NCBI RefSeq assembly: GCF_022682495.2
Contig: NC_071387.1
Span: 199,866,143 to 199,930,142, forward strand
Length of the DNA stretch: 64,000 nt
DNA from: Desmodus rotundus
Taxonomy: Eukaryota; Chordata; Mammalia; Chiroptera; Phyllostomidae
Direction of reading: 5' to 3'
Under the pieces are notes generated by a model. The model searched no databases and was not told where the DNA came from. It worked only from the letters and a program-made list of their open reading frames with translations. Below, in pieces: positions 45,176 to 57,540 of the stretch. Both the position numbers and the translations under genes were made by a program. Position 1 is the first letter of the stretch. Every line of letters begins with the position of its first letter.

Positions 45176-45800
45176 ACCTGAAACGGTGGATAGTACTGAA
45201 CCTTACATGTATTATGTTTTTTCCTGGACATACCTATGTATGAGTCTAATTTATAAATTAGACACAGCAAGACATCAACAACAATAACTAATAATAAAAT
45301 AGAACAATTATACCAATATGCTATAGCGAAAGTTATGTGAATGTGATCTCTCTCTCTCAACATATCTTAATGCACTGTGCTCAGCCTTCTTCTGGTGACA
45401 ATGTGAGATGGTGCAGTGCCGATGTGATGAGATGAAGCCAGGTGAGTGACACAGGCATGGTGACGTAGCGTTTGGCTGCTACAAGGGTGACTTGAACACA
45501 CAAGCACTTCGGCACGTAGACAGTCGTCGGCCTGAAAACCAGCTACTGAGTGAGTAACAGGGGGGGAGCTGTACAGTGTGGGTTTGCTAAGGGGTGACTC
45601 ACGTCCCAGGTGGGTCACACTGGAAGAAGAAGAGTAGGATAGTGTGAAGTTTCATCACATGACTAAGACCGGCACAACATTTAAATCTTGTGAACTGCTT
45701 ATTTCTGGAATTTTCCATTTAATGTTTTTGGACTGTGGATGATTGCAGGTGACTGAAACCACGAAGAGTGAGACTGTGAACGAGGGAGAACACTGTGTAT
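45176..45800 (-). mobile_element. Tigger/MER2-like DNA transposon (antisense)
   Basis: Shares 'ttctggaattttccatttaatgtttttggactgtgg' (antisense of the MER2-type start) and an AT-rich middle with 'aacaacaataactaataataaaatag' with the element at 19725-20185, in opposite orientation. Confidence 0.7.
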
Positions 45801-45991
45801 TGTGTCTTGTTGAGGCGACGGCCAAGTTGATGCCCGTTGAGAGAGTGTTTCCAGGACGTTAACAGGAGGTGGACGTGGGTGTTGAGTCCTTCCCCCCCAG
45901 AAGTATGAGCCTGTCAGCATCAGGCCAGGGAGGTGTGGCAACCCTAACTCAGAATCGGTACCGCTCTGGCCTGGAGAGTGGCCCCACTCAC

Positions 45992-46124
45992 CCTTCCTTG
46001 CGGTAGGTCAGCGTGTGGTTGGTGGGAAGTCCCCCATCCGGCCCAGGCTTCCACCAGCACGAGAATGTTTCCTTTTCAGTAGAACGGCATTTACTAATCT
46101 CTGGTTTTCCAGGAGGCGACTGTC
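45992..46124 (-). CDS. PRLR: PRLR coding exon 4 (first half of D1)
   Basis: 133-nt exon, acceptor 'ctctag', donor 'gtgagt'. It encodes (G)[47 protein letters not shown]...FSCWW is the first D1 disulfide pair and the conserved Trp pair of the hormone-binding domain; PPGKPEI is the N-terminus of the mature receptor in mammals. NHT is an N-glycosylation sequon at the site of human NYS. Confidence 0.97.
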
Positions 46125-46366
46125 CTAGAGAAAGCCAGAAGCCACTGGAATCAATCTTAGGGTCCATTTGATCATTCTGCTGGTGACAAAAGCAGAGTTA
46201 TGGGACCATTCCATGATGAGGTCTTGGGACAAGCAGGCCTAGGGGTGGGATGCTCAGAAATGCCAAAGTGTTGGCGTCTAGCAGCCCTCCTCTGGGGGCT
46301 GCCCCAATGTCGGCAGGATGGAGAGAGAGAGAGAAGGAGGGAGAGAATCTTTGGGGTGGTATTGGC

Positions 46367-46367
<1 letters not shown>

Positions 46368-46399
<32 letters not shown>
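46368..46399. repeat. GT microsatellite
   Basis: About 16 uninterrupted gt units. Confidence 0.95.
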
Positions 46400-46401
<2 letters not shown>

Positions 46402-47924
46402 CGTGAGATGGAGATACCAGCCACCTAGGATCAAGTGACACATTGTAAAGTTTCAACAAAGAGTGAGAGTCAGGAGTGACATGGACTGAACTGTGCGTGG
46501 CCCTTCTGTAACCCCGCAGAGACTATACAGCCGATGCCGCCCACGCCATGAGGGTGACTGTAAAATGAGTTCTCCCCTGTGCTGACACAATGCTCCCTGG
46601 CACTTCCCCGCTCTGCTCCCTCATCCGCATCTTCTTGCCATTCCCATACAGTCAGCTCAGTCTCTAATCTTCTGTGCGTCCCTGTGTCATCACTGGGCTC
46701 CTTCCCCTCCCCCTTATTCTTTTCTTTCCCTTTTTTTTCCGTCATTTTTCCTTACTTCTCTGCAGCTTTGACTCGTGACCCAGTGCCACAGTACCTCTCC
46801 CCATTTCTGAATCTTGGTTTCTAGTCTCTTTTTCTTTCACATTTCCCCCTCTCTCCTCGGGTCTGTATGTGGTGAGGGGTGAAGGACTTCCTTGGAATTC
46901 TATTGTTTTTGGGGGGAGTGGGCAGGAAACATGGTAAGAAGTGGGGGAGTGGGTAGCTGGTCTCCTGGTTACCAGCCACCATGATTATCTAAGATCTGTG
47001 TTCAGCCCCAGCTGGAAGCTGGAAGGTCTAGAACAGGTAATATGGAAAATGCTATGTCAGTGGGAGGGAGTGTTCTAGTTTCCTTATCTCCAAAGTTGTT
47101 GGTGAGCTGGCCCCTCTTCTCTTCCTTGTCTGTCAAGTCCAAGGAGGGGATGCACGACCCTGAGAGTTTGCCCTGAGGATGGGCTGGGGAGCCACGCACT
47201 TCCGCAGGACCCCAGTCCGCCCTCCTTAGCACTGAGCTGGATGCTGAGGGCTTATTAGTTCCAGAGTCAGGAGCAGAGAGGAGAGCTGTCAGGTGTTGGT
47301 CTCGGCAGCTCTGGGGCGGCTCTCTTTTTTCTCTCACATTTGTCTCCCTGCCCCTCAGGCTGGCTTCTGGGCCAGATTTCTAGCTGACGAGGACACCAGG
47401 CTGATCGTGTCTGCTGAGCTCCAGGCCCCACAAAAACAGCCCCTGCCAGCCAGCTGGGGGCTTGCCCTGCCAGTCCCTGTAACCTTGCTGGTCCTCTAGG
47501 GAGAATGTCTTTGGGGTGATTTCACAGGGTGAGGCAAGGGTTTTGTTTTGTTTTTTATCATGGCTGCAGGAGAGTGAGTGAAGTAGAACGAGAAGTTTAT
47601 TAAAAACCCCCAAACCCTGTGGCCCAGTAAGGAGCACACTCAGAAGCCAGTGAGGGCAACTGTTGACTATTGGAGTGTTTAACATCTCACTATGGATTAC
47701 ACTGACCTCCACTTTCCTTCTTCTCTCGCTGAAAGCCTCTCTCTTTCTCATTTCACTGGTTTCAGCAGTACCTCTAAGAAACTCAATAGAGGACAGTAAA
47801 GTTGTGAAATCACAAGTAGGCAAATGTTCCTGTCACCCACTTTGGAGATGACAGTTCAAATTAATGGACTGTCTCACTATCCTCATAAAGTGCACCCAGA
47901 CACAGGGACAGCCCCATAGGGACC

Positions 47925-48220
47925 ATGCACACAGGTTCTCAAAGAGCCCACTTTAGAAACACACACCTTACACAGAAGTATACTCTGGTGAATACTTAGA
48001 GAAGTACACGCTGGTACACACTCTGAAATAGGCACATACAGAGAGCTACACACACAGATGGATATTCGCACAGGTACACACAGAGAAGCATTTGCAATTA
48101 GGTGCAATGGAGAAGTTAATATACACACAGGTGTATCCAAAAGTATACACGCCCAGAAATACAAAGAGTGGACGCACAGAAATGGGCACACAGGCACACG
48201 GCCCGGTGTAGCTGTGAGCT
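47925..48220. repeat. CA-rich degenerate tandem-like sequence
   Basis: Many spaced 'acacac', 'gtacaca' and 'cacagaga' words over about 300 bp without one constant unit; resembles an eroded CA-type minisatellite. Confidence 0.6.
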
Positions 48221-48299
48221 TCGTCTCTCCCATTAGCCCGGGTGACAGAGCTGGCTGCGCCGGGTTGCCACCACGCGGATACAATCCTCACATCTCCTT

Positions 48300-48440
48300 A
48301 CAGTTTTAAATCACAGGTTTCCACATGCATTATTTCCTTTGAGGGGGACGCAACATCACCACCCTCCCTTTGGAAATGTGGAAACCCACAAAGATTCGGT
48401 GATTGGCTGGAGCTGCACAGCTGGTCGCTGACAAAGCCCT
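48300..48440 (-). repeat. MIR-like fragment
   Basis: 'tttggaaatgtggaaaccc', 'attggctggagctgcacagctgg' fit diverged antisense MIR. Confidence 0.45.
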
Positions 48441-48718
48441 GACGAAAGCTCCGGTCTCCTCGTCTGCAGAGCCGCTTCACTCACACCCAGAGTGAGGATG
48501 GGCGTCAGGACACAGAGACAAGCTTTTGCATTCCTGGTTTGCACTGATTTTCCCTTTGATTTTTAGTGCCACATACATTGCAAAAACAACTTAATAGCAG
48601 CCACTGACACGGACATCCTCATTTCTCACAACTGCATTGCAAGAGGACACCCAGGGGCCTCCACCCTCTCAGTAAACACCCCGGGGAGTTGAAGGGCGCA
48701 GGACAGTCTCTTACTTAC

Positions 48719-48788
48719 CTTTCAGAAGGTTGATGTTGAGAAAAAGTAGCAGAATGGAAAGTAATGTGGTCGCCACATGTTTCTTCAT
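48719..48788 (-). CDS. PRLR: PRLR coding exon 3 (start codon, signal peptide)
   Basis: ATG at 48786-48788 with A at -3 ('ccaacATGA'). It encodes MKKHVATTLLSILLLFLNIN then LLK plus 1 nt before GTAAGT. A charged start, a leucine-rich core and a Gly at the exon join make a clear signal peptide; human is [20 protein letters not shown] LLNG. The mature receptor starts near QSPPGKP in the next exon. Confidence 0.96.
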
Positions 48789-48826
48789 GTTGGCTCCCTT
48801 CTCTTTCTCCAGGCAATCAGAGGTCA
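48789..48826 (-). other. PRLR: PRLR exon 3, 5' untranslated part
   Basis: 38 nt between the acceptor 'gccttctcttccag' and the ATG (tgacctctgattgcctggag...). The acceptor tract is strong. No upstream ATG lies in this short segment. Confidence 0.8.
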
Positions 48827-49965
48827 CTGGAAGAGAAGGCACCAGGCAACTTTTTTGAAATGACAGTCTGGTCAGGCACATGCACCACTTTATTCTGGGC
48901 TTTTGCAAAGGATTCTTGCTCCCTGCCTCACGTGACTGACAACACAGGAGGGAAGGAATGTGGGAACACGTAACCTGGTCTGGCGGCTTGGCCCAGAGCA
49001 CCGATGCGCACAGGCTGGGAAGAATTCCACCACCAGAGGTCATCAGATGACAAGGTTGTAGGGCAGCCCTGTTTGGCGGCAGGCTCCCTCGCATGGACCC
49101 CAAAGAAAAAATGTGCTCTTTCATCCAGAAGTCACCTAACAATGTATCACCTGCTTTAGGTGACAGAGACTGTATGCCTTCCAGTGACCTGGTCTAGGAG
49201 GGCTTCGATCTACCAGCCAGAAGAACACCAGGCTGAGAAGTCTAAAGCACACTTGGAACAACTCCTTTGTGTTGCCACAAAATTAGCAGGGCTTCCTCTG
49301 GAGGTTCAGGCTGAGTAGGTTCTGGACATCTTCCTGGCTACAGTCGTGGCCTTGAACTACACGGTGAACTGTAGTGAACCCCCACGTGGTGTCTTCCTCC
49401 CCTTTGGAAAGGCCCCGTAACTAAGAAACAACAATCCCCAGTAATAATTCAAGTCCCTTGGGCTCAGAGTGTTAAGTAAAATGTGAACTTGCAGGGTTGA
49501 GAGTTTTGAGCAATTTATTATGAGTATTATTTTTACCCTTGGAACAAGTTTCAAAGCCTCTGAATGTCCTTCTAAGAAAAAAGGACTTTTAAAGACATTT
49601 GAAAACGGCTCATCCCAACTCTCCGAAAACAACAGATGTGATGAACGAAGTGTAAATGTTAAAAAACACATGACATACATTTTCCTTTTATTTATTTATT
49701 TTTTATTTTAAATCAAGGGAGAATATCCAGGGGCAAAGCTGCTCACTTGGGGCACTTGAAATGACTGGGTGTTGACTGATGAGCCCCGAAAAGACCAGCC
49801 TCGGCCCAGTCCTCCCAGTCAGAGGGCAGTTCATTCCCTGTTGGCCAGCTGGGCACCGCCTGACAGCTGCGTGGAGGCTGGGTCTACCTGCTTCTCCTCC
49901 CTCTGAGAGGCTCTCAGAAGTACAAGTCTTAGTGACAGGAGAGGTTTGGGGCATCTAAAGTGGGT

Positions 49966-50144
49966 GATTTTATAGAGAGGAGAAGGGAGAAAGAGTGAGA
50001 GAGAGATATTGATTGGTTGCCCTCTCTATGCACCCTGACGGGGAACCAAACTGCAACCTAGGTACGTGCCCTGATCGGGAACTGAACCTGCAAATTTTGG
50101 TGCACGGGACAGCGCTCTAACCCACTGTGCAACCCAGCCAGGGC
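49966..50144 (-). mobile_element. Bat SINE (Ves-like)
   Basis: Antisense: 'gagagagagatattgattggttgccctc', 'ctgatcgggaactgaacctgc', 'cccactgtgcaacccagccagggcc'. Confidence 0.88.
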
Positions 50145-50239
50145 CTACATTGCACATTCTAAACTGCCTGCCTGGTCCATCTCACCCCTCAGGATCATCT
50201 ATTTAAATCAAGTTGTTAAAGACTCACCCTGGGTTTAGA

Positions 50240-50430
50240 ATCAGGCCTATTACATATGGAGCGCTTACTATGGGCCGAACACCTAGTGCCGAATTACTAG
50301 GTACCCAGTTATTTAAATTTCATTCAGCCCTCACAGTAGCCCCTCCAGCAGCCCAGGTTATTACCAGCCCTTTTACGAGATGAGGAAACGGAAGTAAAGA
50401 GTGGATTAGTAAACTGTCAGCTGCCTGTCA
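50240..50430 (-). repeat. MIR SINE fragment
   Basis: 'cttactatgggccgaacacc', 'ttacgagatgaggaaacggaagtaaag' in antisense MIR order. Confidence 0.65.
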
Positions 50431-51716
50431 CCAAGAGAGAGGGAAATCTGGCAAATCTGAGCGCAGCTGAGGAATCATCCTCCATGGGCAGGCCATCTGA
50501 GACAATGGAGACAACAGCAACGGACCCACAGGGAGCAGCACACCAAGCCTGGGGCAGGGGCATGGAGTCAGGAGGGCCAGGGCTCAGAGAGGCCACCTCA
50601 GCTACTGCCCTACTTGTGCCACTAATCCAGCTTCTTTGGGTCTGTGGAGACCCAGAACATTTCTTTGTCCTGGAGGTCTCGGCCTGGCCTCTGGGATGGA
50701 AATTCCACATGCTGGCCAAAGGAGTTCTATAATATCTTCTCGTGGATAGTTCCCTGCTTTCTTGGGCATTGCATCACAATGCTTGAGAGCAACACGCTAT
50801 ATACATCAGCCCCTTGGGGCGAGCTCAGATGCTCCCCAGACTTCTCTGCCAAACCAGGGCTCCATTAGTTTTGCTAAAGAAATGCCTGGAAGGGGAGCAG
50901 GGTCGGGGAGCTAGAGGAGCTATCGTCAGGCTTCTACCTTCTGGTGCCCTAATCCAGGCTCAGAGCAATTCTGAATGAAATTCCCTAGAAAAAAGTTTTC
51001 AGAAATATTTTGTGGACTAAAAAGGAGCCACTGCCTCTGGGATTTCCCAAACTATCCTACCACTTGGTTATTGGACATGGGCACTTTTTGATGCTGTGAA
51101 ACCCCTGTGCCAGGGCGTGAAACACAGACACAGTGGTGTCATTATTGTGTTCGAACAACGACTTCCCGACTCCTTCTGCATCTTGTTCCCAGCAGCACAA
51201 AGGCAGGTGGGTAAGCAAACCTTCGGAGAGAAAGATGGTCACAACTGCTCACTCCTAAGGGAGCCATGCTGAGTGCTGACACTAATCACGCTCGTGGCTT
51301 TCCCAGCACCAGGCACACCTCGCGCTGCCACTATTTTTTATGGCTGACAGACATTTGGCTGGGGATAAATTCGGTTTCTGTCTTTCCCAGTCCACTCCCC
51401 AACTGCAAGCAGGCTCTTGATCAAGAGTACCCACCCCAGTCGGGGCTGGAATACCCGAGGAGGATCCATAGGCTGTTTTTAGTTATGGTTATAGTGGCAA
51501 ATGGCTCCAAATATTTGGAGTCCAGTGAGGAAAACGTCAGCCCCACACCTCTTCCCGAGGACAATTATCTTGGCTTCACTCGTCACCAGCTCCCTGGGTG
51601 TGGCTATGGTTTGGACGGCAAGTCAGCAGCCCCCACTCCTCGCCTTGACCAGCTGCCTGGCTCCCTCGCTTCTGAATCCTTGAAGACCCTCCCATCTTTA
51701 GGTTCCTCCCATTATC

Positions 51717-51931
51717 TTTTTTTTTTAAGATTTTATTTATTTATTTTTTAGTGAGAGGAGAAGGGAGGGAGAAAGAGAAGGAGAGAAATATCAATGAGCG
51801 GTTTCTTCTAGTATGCCCCATGTTGGGGACCTGGCCTGCAACCCAGGCATGTGCCCTGACTGGGAATCAAACCGGTAACCCTTTGTTTCACAAGCTGGCA
51901 CTCAATCCACTGAGCCACAGCAGCCAAGGCA
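51717..51931 (-). mobile_element. Bat SINE (Ves-like), near full length
   Basis: Antisense: A-tail complement 'ttttttttaagattttattt', 'gagaaatatcaatgagcgg', 'gaccctgac'-type body 'gtgccctgactgggaatcaaaccgg', head 'ccactgagccacagcagcc'. Confidence 0.9.
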
Positions 51932-52609
51932 CTCCCATGATCTTATTCAAATATGCTTTTCCTCCTGCTATGTCCTACTGCGGTAGGGCCCCACAGGACC
52001 CTCTTCTTCCTTATCAATGCCGAGACTGCTCAGACCTTCTCTTTCTAAAAGCCTCCCTTCATCACCCTCTTCCATTAAGTCAAGTGTCTTCATCCTGGCC
52101 AACAGCTGAGAAAGAGGTCTGGCACTTCTTGCCCTGGTAGCTTGCTGTTCTGAGAAACAAGAGCTGCTCCCCAGGATGGACAATAAGGGCCATGGTCCCA
52201 TAGACTGTGGAGATCCCACTCTCTAAGGTAGAAAATGTGTCTTCCACAGCAGAGAGGGTGGGGTAGCCTCCTGAGAGTTCCAATTAGCTGACCTGAGATT
52301 CCGCTGTCTATGAATCCACATATTTCAGTGCACCCAAAACTTGAGCCAATCCCGAATGCCAGCCATCTCAGCTCTACCATGTTGTGACTTGCTCACAAGA
52401 CCTGGTATCAGGTGATCCCCAAAGCAAGTACAGTCCCTACCTTGCCCTGCCTCATTCGCCACTGTCCCCCTGACGTTCTACTCAGACTTTTGAATCATTT
52501 CCCCTGGAATGGACCTAGCATGCCAGGAAGGGATTCTGAGGACCTCCCTCTTTCTTGCAAGCCCAATTCAAATGGACAAGCCCTGCCCAATACAAGATTT
52601 GGATTTCTT

Positions 52610-53050
52610 TAAAGACTGTTGTACATAAGATATGTACAAATCATAAGTATTCTGCTCAATGAATTATCACGAAGTGAATGTTCTCATGTTACAACCAGGT
52701 CAAGAAAGAGAACGCTAATCGCACCCCAGAACCCCCCCTGGTGTCTTCTCCCAATGTCTCCCCGCCCCTTGCCAGTAGAAACCACTCTTCAGACTTCCAT
52801 CACTACAGATTCGTTTTGCCTGCTTAGGGACTTTATATGAATAGAATCACGCAATATGCATTTTGAATACATGTGTCTGGCTTCTTTCATTTCAGGTTGT
52901 ACGAGTCAGCCTTGTTGCCTGTTGTTTTACAAAATTCATTTTCACTTTCACTCACATTACATTGAATAAAAGACCACAGTTTTTTTATTCATTCTACTCC
53001 TGATGGACATGTGCCAGTTTTGGGCAAATTTGGATTATGCTAAGACTGAT
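52610..53050. mobile_element. L1-derived 3' region (old)
   Basis: 'ggactttatatgaatagaatcacgcaatatgc' and 'ctcctgatggacatgtgccagttttgggc' are typical of old L1 3' regions. Orientation and subfamily not settled. Confidence 0.55.
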
Positions 53051-54939
53051 CTAGGCTGAGATGGTGGGGAAGCCCAGCCCCCTCCCAGCCACGTTGCACC
53101 CCTTCCCTCAGTTCCCCACTGAACAGGTAGGACACTGCCTGTCAAGTCTCCTGATTTTTAATCCAAGTTATATTTCAAATGCTTTTCTTGCCCTAAACAT
53201 GCACAATGTCTCATTTCTTGCAGATAAAATTTAAATACATTCACTCATTGTTTTAGATGTTAGAAACTGTATTAGTGCTTCCTTTGGGGTCTCCTGGGCT
53301 GGGGTCCTCTGCCCGTGGGGTTGCCTCACCTGCTGCTCCACCTGGGTTAGATGGCCTGAGGCTGGACTAAGGGTGAGAACCCCATAGGCCCCCTGTGATT
53401 TCCAGGCTTGCCTTTCCAGTACAGAATGCCAGCATTTAGTCTGGAAAACAGAGGGCATAATCCGGTGCTCGGGGTGGGGCGAGCAGGAGGAGGGATTAGA
53501 GATTGGTCACAGGGGTACAAGGTTAAGACCTCTTGTCCTTAAACAAGCTCTGCCCAAAGTCAATAGCCAATGACCGTAGAATGAATAGTGAATCAATGAA
53601 GCCCTGAAGGTGAAAAAGCAGATCAAGATTCTGAGATACAGGATGAAACTCTGCACAGACAAGAGTGTATCCTGAGCTAGTGTTACCCAACGTTATATAT
53701 ACTGGAGCAAGCTTCACATCCTGTCTTTGGCAGGGGGACGGAGGGGATTTTAGGGACAGCATGGCGGCTGCTCTTTGAAACAGAAGTTGAAAGTTGGGGT
53801 TGAAGTGCTAAGAGAACCCTGGCCCAAGGTGGGCAGATGGCAGTTCCAGAGCTTCCTGCCCTGCATGCGATGCAAATGCCCACAGCAATGCAGTGTCTGA
53901 CCGTCGCCAGATCCCATGTCCAAGCGTCTGTCTGTGAACATTCACAGGACAACCCCTGCTCATGGGTCATCCATTGTTATTACCGTTCATCACTGCAATG
54001 ACCAAATTTACATTTTATTGCTTCCCAATAAGTTTTCCTTCTTGTTCCTTGTTTTGAGATACACTTTGATGGGAACATTCTGGAACTTTCCACAGGGAAT
54101 CACTTCTACATAAAATGACCATCACATTAGAGCCCAGTAGTTTAGTTGGGATATCATGGCTGTGTGAAAGTTATTAGAAAGAGCATGAAAGCTGATATAA
54201 AATGGCCAGCTCAGATTCCAGACACCCTCTGTTCCCCCTCTCCCAGGAACCCCACACATTCCACCAAAGGAAGAACTTCTGGAAGACCCTGTGCTCTGTG
54301 AAGCCCCATCCTGTGGGAGGGAGTGGGCTGGGCATGGTGATGGATGCGTGCTCTTAGAGGCAGACGATTAGCAGAGGTACCAGTTGTACAGACTGGAGCT
54401 GACTCAGGATTGGTTGTGCAAACAGGGACTTCAGTAGAAAGATCTCTTGGCTCCTAATCTAATCGGGGTAAATCGCCCCCTGTGATTATGAGCCTTTGCA
54501 TGCGCATAAAGTGCAGTCACTTTAATAAAGCAGAATGCTGAGTGCTTCCCTGCAGCTGGAGGCATCGCTTCAAAATCTGATTACTCCAATTCCACCAGCT
54601 CACATAGGATCCCAGCAGTGTCCTTGATCTAACGCAGGCTGATTTTTGCTCAGTATGCTTGGCTGGAAGGCAAGAATAGGATGTGGGAGAGTTTCAATTC
54701 TCCTCGCCAGGGCATACCGCGGACAGATGGTAACAAATGCACGCTGGTCTGCTTTTCAGAGATGACTCTCTTATGAGACAATCAATTAATATGAATGAAA
54801 ACACCCATGGTTTTCAGAGCTGGGCCCGTGGGCGCCCAGACGTTTAGAGAAAGCCCTGCAGGTAATTTCAGTGGAAAGCCAGGACTGGGAAACCAGTGGC
54901 CAGCATGATGCCACCCAGTGAATAGTGCCTCTGCAGGGC

Positions 54940-55240
54940 GCTCCATCTGACAGGTAAGGAAGCTGAGGCTCAGAGGCAACCAGCTCTGGCTGCGTCGCAC
55001 AGCACATGCAGCAAAGAGAAGGGAGTCCGGTCTTTAGACTCTGAGTCCTGCCTCAGATGAGCAACAACATCAGAGATAAAGTGGCAAATCTCTGCATTAA
55101 CATGGTGGTCTAGAGTTTATAAAGCACTTTCATATTACTTTCACCTTTTATTCCTGTAATAATCCTGTGCAGTGGGCAGAAAAGCTATTATTGTTACTAC
55201 TACTACATCATGGCTCCCATTTCAAAGATGAGGAAACTGG
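54940..55240 (-). repeat. Two MIR-type fragments
   Basis: 'gacaggtaaggaagctgaggctcagag' (54950-54977) and 'tttcaaagatgaggaaactggagttc' (55220-55245) are both the antisense MIR core; the second is preceded by 'aataatcctgtgcagtgggcag'. Confidence 0.7.
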
Positions 55241-55769
55241 AGTTCAAAACATCGCATGTTTTGTCATTTACTCACTGCCCAGTGATTCTGTTTGCTCTGT
55301 CTGCCATCACAACTGGCTCACTTCCCTGTCAAGCAAAATATGCTCAGCTTCATCTTGTGTGCATGGGGATGCAGACGTACCAATCACACCTGCACGGATG
55401 GGCCCCTCCTCTCACCCCACAACCCAGAGCAATGGGAACAAATGCCACCACACGAGCCCTGCCTATTACCAATCAGAAAAAAAAAACAACAACAAAACAT
55501 TGCCCAGCCATTTAAAAAGAAGATTGTGGTGGTGTCCTCTTCTGTCCCACAGGAGATCCTTTGTTGGAATTGGGAGTGACTGCAGCCAAGTGAGAGAGGA
55601 GAAGGAGTAGGAAGGGTCAACCACAAGGTCAGCCGGAGTGATGTCTGGGGAAAAGGTGACCCGAGTCAGGTCTAAATAATAAGTGATCTTTTACTTATTT
55701 ATTTGTAGGTCTTGCTGGAATAGCTAAATCGGCTTGAGCATTCATTTACTCATTCCTGAAATATTTACC

Positions 55770-56040
55770 TCCCTCACCTCTTCCAGGCCATTGTTCAAAT
55801 GTCACCGCAACAGCATGCCTTCATTGACTGCCATCTTCAAAGTTGGTCCACCTCCCTCACTGCTCCACATTCCCAGTCCCCTGCCCCCCTTGACTGCTCT
55901 CCGTAGCGCTTCCCATCATCTGACCTATGATCCTTTCCCCATATTTACTTGTTGATGGTGCATCTCCTTCCACTAGACTATCAGCTCCGTGAGAGAAGAG
56001 CTTATGCAGGACCATGCCCAGGACAGTGACTATATCCTCA
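55770..56040 (+). repeat. L2 LINE 3' end
   Basis: 'ccttcattgactgcc', 'ccactagactatcagctccgtgagagaag' and 'caggacagtgac' in the order of the L2 3' end. Confidence 0.75.
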
Positions 56041-56204
56041 TGACCTCATAATGTTCAGTTTTGTGTATGTTTTGAAAAACATACTTGTCATGTCTTGATG
56101 AAATAATATCCACCCCTTCTAGAAGATATTGATTTTCTTGAGCCCCTAAAATCACAGCACATCAGCAACCAGCTGATCAACACTGCTAGAACCCTCTCGT
56201 TTCT

Positions 56205-56440
56205 CCTTTTTTGGAGCCAGATTATCTGGGTTGGAATCCTTTCTCCGCTACTTACTAGATATGTAATCACAGACAAATTACTTAACTTCTCTGTGCCTTA
56301 GTTTCCTCATCTGTCAAATGGGAATAATGCTAGGGCCAACCTCACAGATCTGTGATGAGAGTTAAATAAATTAGCATCTATAACAAGCATAAAACAGTGC
56401 CCATCCTATAACGGGGCCTATATAAACATTTGCTAAAATC
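56205..56440 (+). repeat. MIR SINE, near full length
   Basis: 'ggttggaatcctttctccgctacttac', 'ttaacttctctgtgccttagtttcctcatctgtcaaatggg', 'gatgagagttaaataaattagc'. Best MIR of the window. Confidence 0.93.
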
Positions 56441-56589
56441 CCTCCATTTCCCAATTGTTGACTGCTTCTCCCTCCCAACTCTCTCTAACCTGAGAACGTT
56501 CCACAGCAGAAGGAGAGAGGTAAAGTAGCTTTCTTGCAATGGGAAATGTTGCATTTAGAATTTCAGTGGAGGAAGTGGGGATATGAGCA

Positions 56590-57056
56590 GGCTGGATTAT
56601 TGTCCCCAGCAATTTGCTCTCTCCTAGTCATAAGATTGCATATCCCCATCTGTTGTCATTGGACATACTCATGCATCCTGTGGGAGGACTATACCCCCTA
56701 CTGAATGACTTTGGACTTGGATGTGTAAAAAACTTTGGCCAATGGAATGTGATTGTTTTTGCTGTGTCCCATCAGAAGCCTCAAGTACAGATGCATGGTT
56801 TGGCTTAGGCTTTCTTGTTCTTATTCTCCACATGCACTCAGGATGTTTCAGAGAGTAGCTACTCCCTCAGTCTGGGTTCTAGGATGAGAAGGCAGGTGGA
56901 ACCCAGATGAGCACAGCCAATATCAGCAGAGTCACAGCCAGTCTGCAGCCGACTCACCATCTTTATGCAAAGTGAGCAAAAAGTAAATGTTGTAAGCCAC
57001 TGAGATAGCACTGTTTGTTACCACCGCATAACTGACTAGTACAAGGCAAGTGCAGT
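56590..57056 (+). mobile_element. Ancient LTR-like or other old interspersed repeat
   Basis: 'ctttggccaatggaatgtgattg' and the end 'gtaagccactgagatagcactgtttgttaccaccgcataactgactagtac' are words shared by many copies of an old mammalian repeat with LTR-like ends. No viral gene is present. Confidence 0.45.
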
Positions 57057-57439
57057 TCAGTATGAAGAGAACATATGTTTTGCAAGATTGTTCAAACAAG
57101 ATTTTTTTCAAAGAGGGATCTCCGTCTGTTATATGTGTATGTGTGTGTGTGAATGTGCTGTTCCTTCGCCCAAACCTCCCCCACCCCAAACAACTTTACT
57201 TTGCCATTAAAAAATCACTATTGTGTTGGTAACAATCTTATCTACTATGTGTATTTTAATTTCTATAAACTTGGGCTTGGCAAGTGAGAAGGGAAGTTAA
57301 AATTAAAATAAAAAATAAATTATTGGCATTGCCTATTGGCATTGCCTTTCTGGTTCCTTGATTATTTCTCTTGGGCGGAAATGAAGAGCAGGCATTCCAG
57401 GACCACAGCATTTTGGATATGAAAAGAGTCAAAAGTTCT

Positions 57440-57540
57440 GAAAGAATTCTGATCCAACCTCTCACTTTTACATATGGGTCAACTGAGGCCTGGGAAGAGG
57501 AAATGCCTTGGCCAAGTGCCTGCTGGGAGAATCTATAGAG
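57440..57540 (-). repeat. MIR SINE fragment
   Basis: 'catatgggtcaactgaggcctggg' and 'gccttggccaagtgcctgctggg'. Confidence 0.6.

Larger units (their letters stand above)
43265..45991 (-). other. PRLR: PRLR intron 4
   Basis: 2.7-kb intron packed with DNA transposons: mariner (43672-44339), hAT-like (44624-44802), Tigger/MER2-like (45176-45800). Unique sequence in 43265-43670 and 44810-45170. Confidence 0.85.
46125..48718 (-). other. PRLR: PRLR intron 3
   Basis: 2.6-kb intron with a GT microsatellite (46368-46399), CA-rich degenerate sequence (47925-48220) and a MIR-like piece (48300-48440). No gene seen. Confidence 0.8.

Noticed and set aside
46172..46459. Frames with Thr-His or Val-Cys runs
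   Set aside because: Produced by the GT microsatellite.
56590..57056. Endogenous retrovirus with genes
   Set aside because: Only an LTR-like or old-repeat fragment is visible; no gag, pol or env reading frame in the window.
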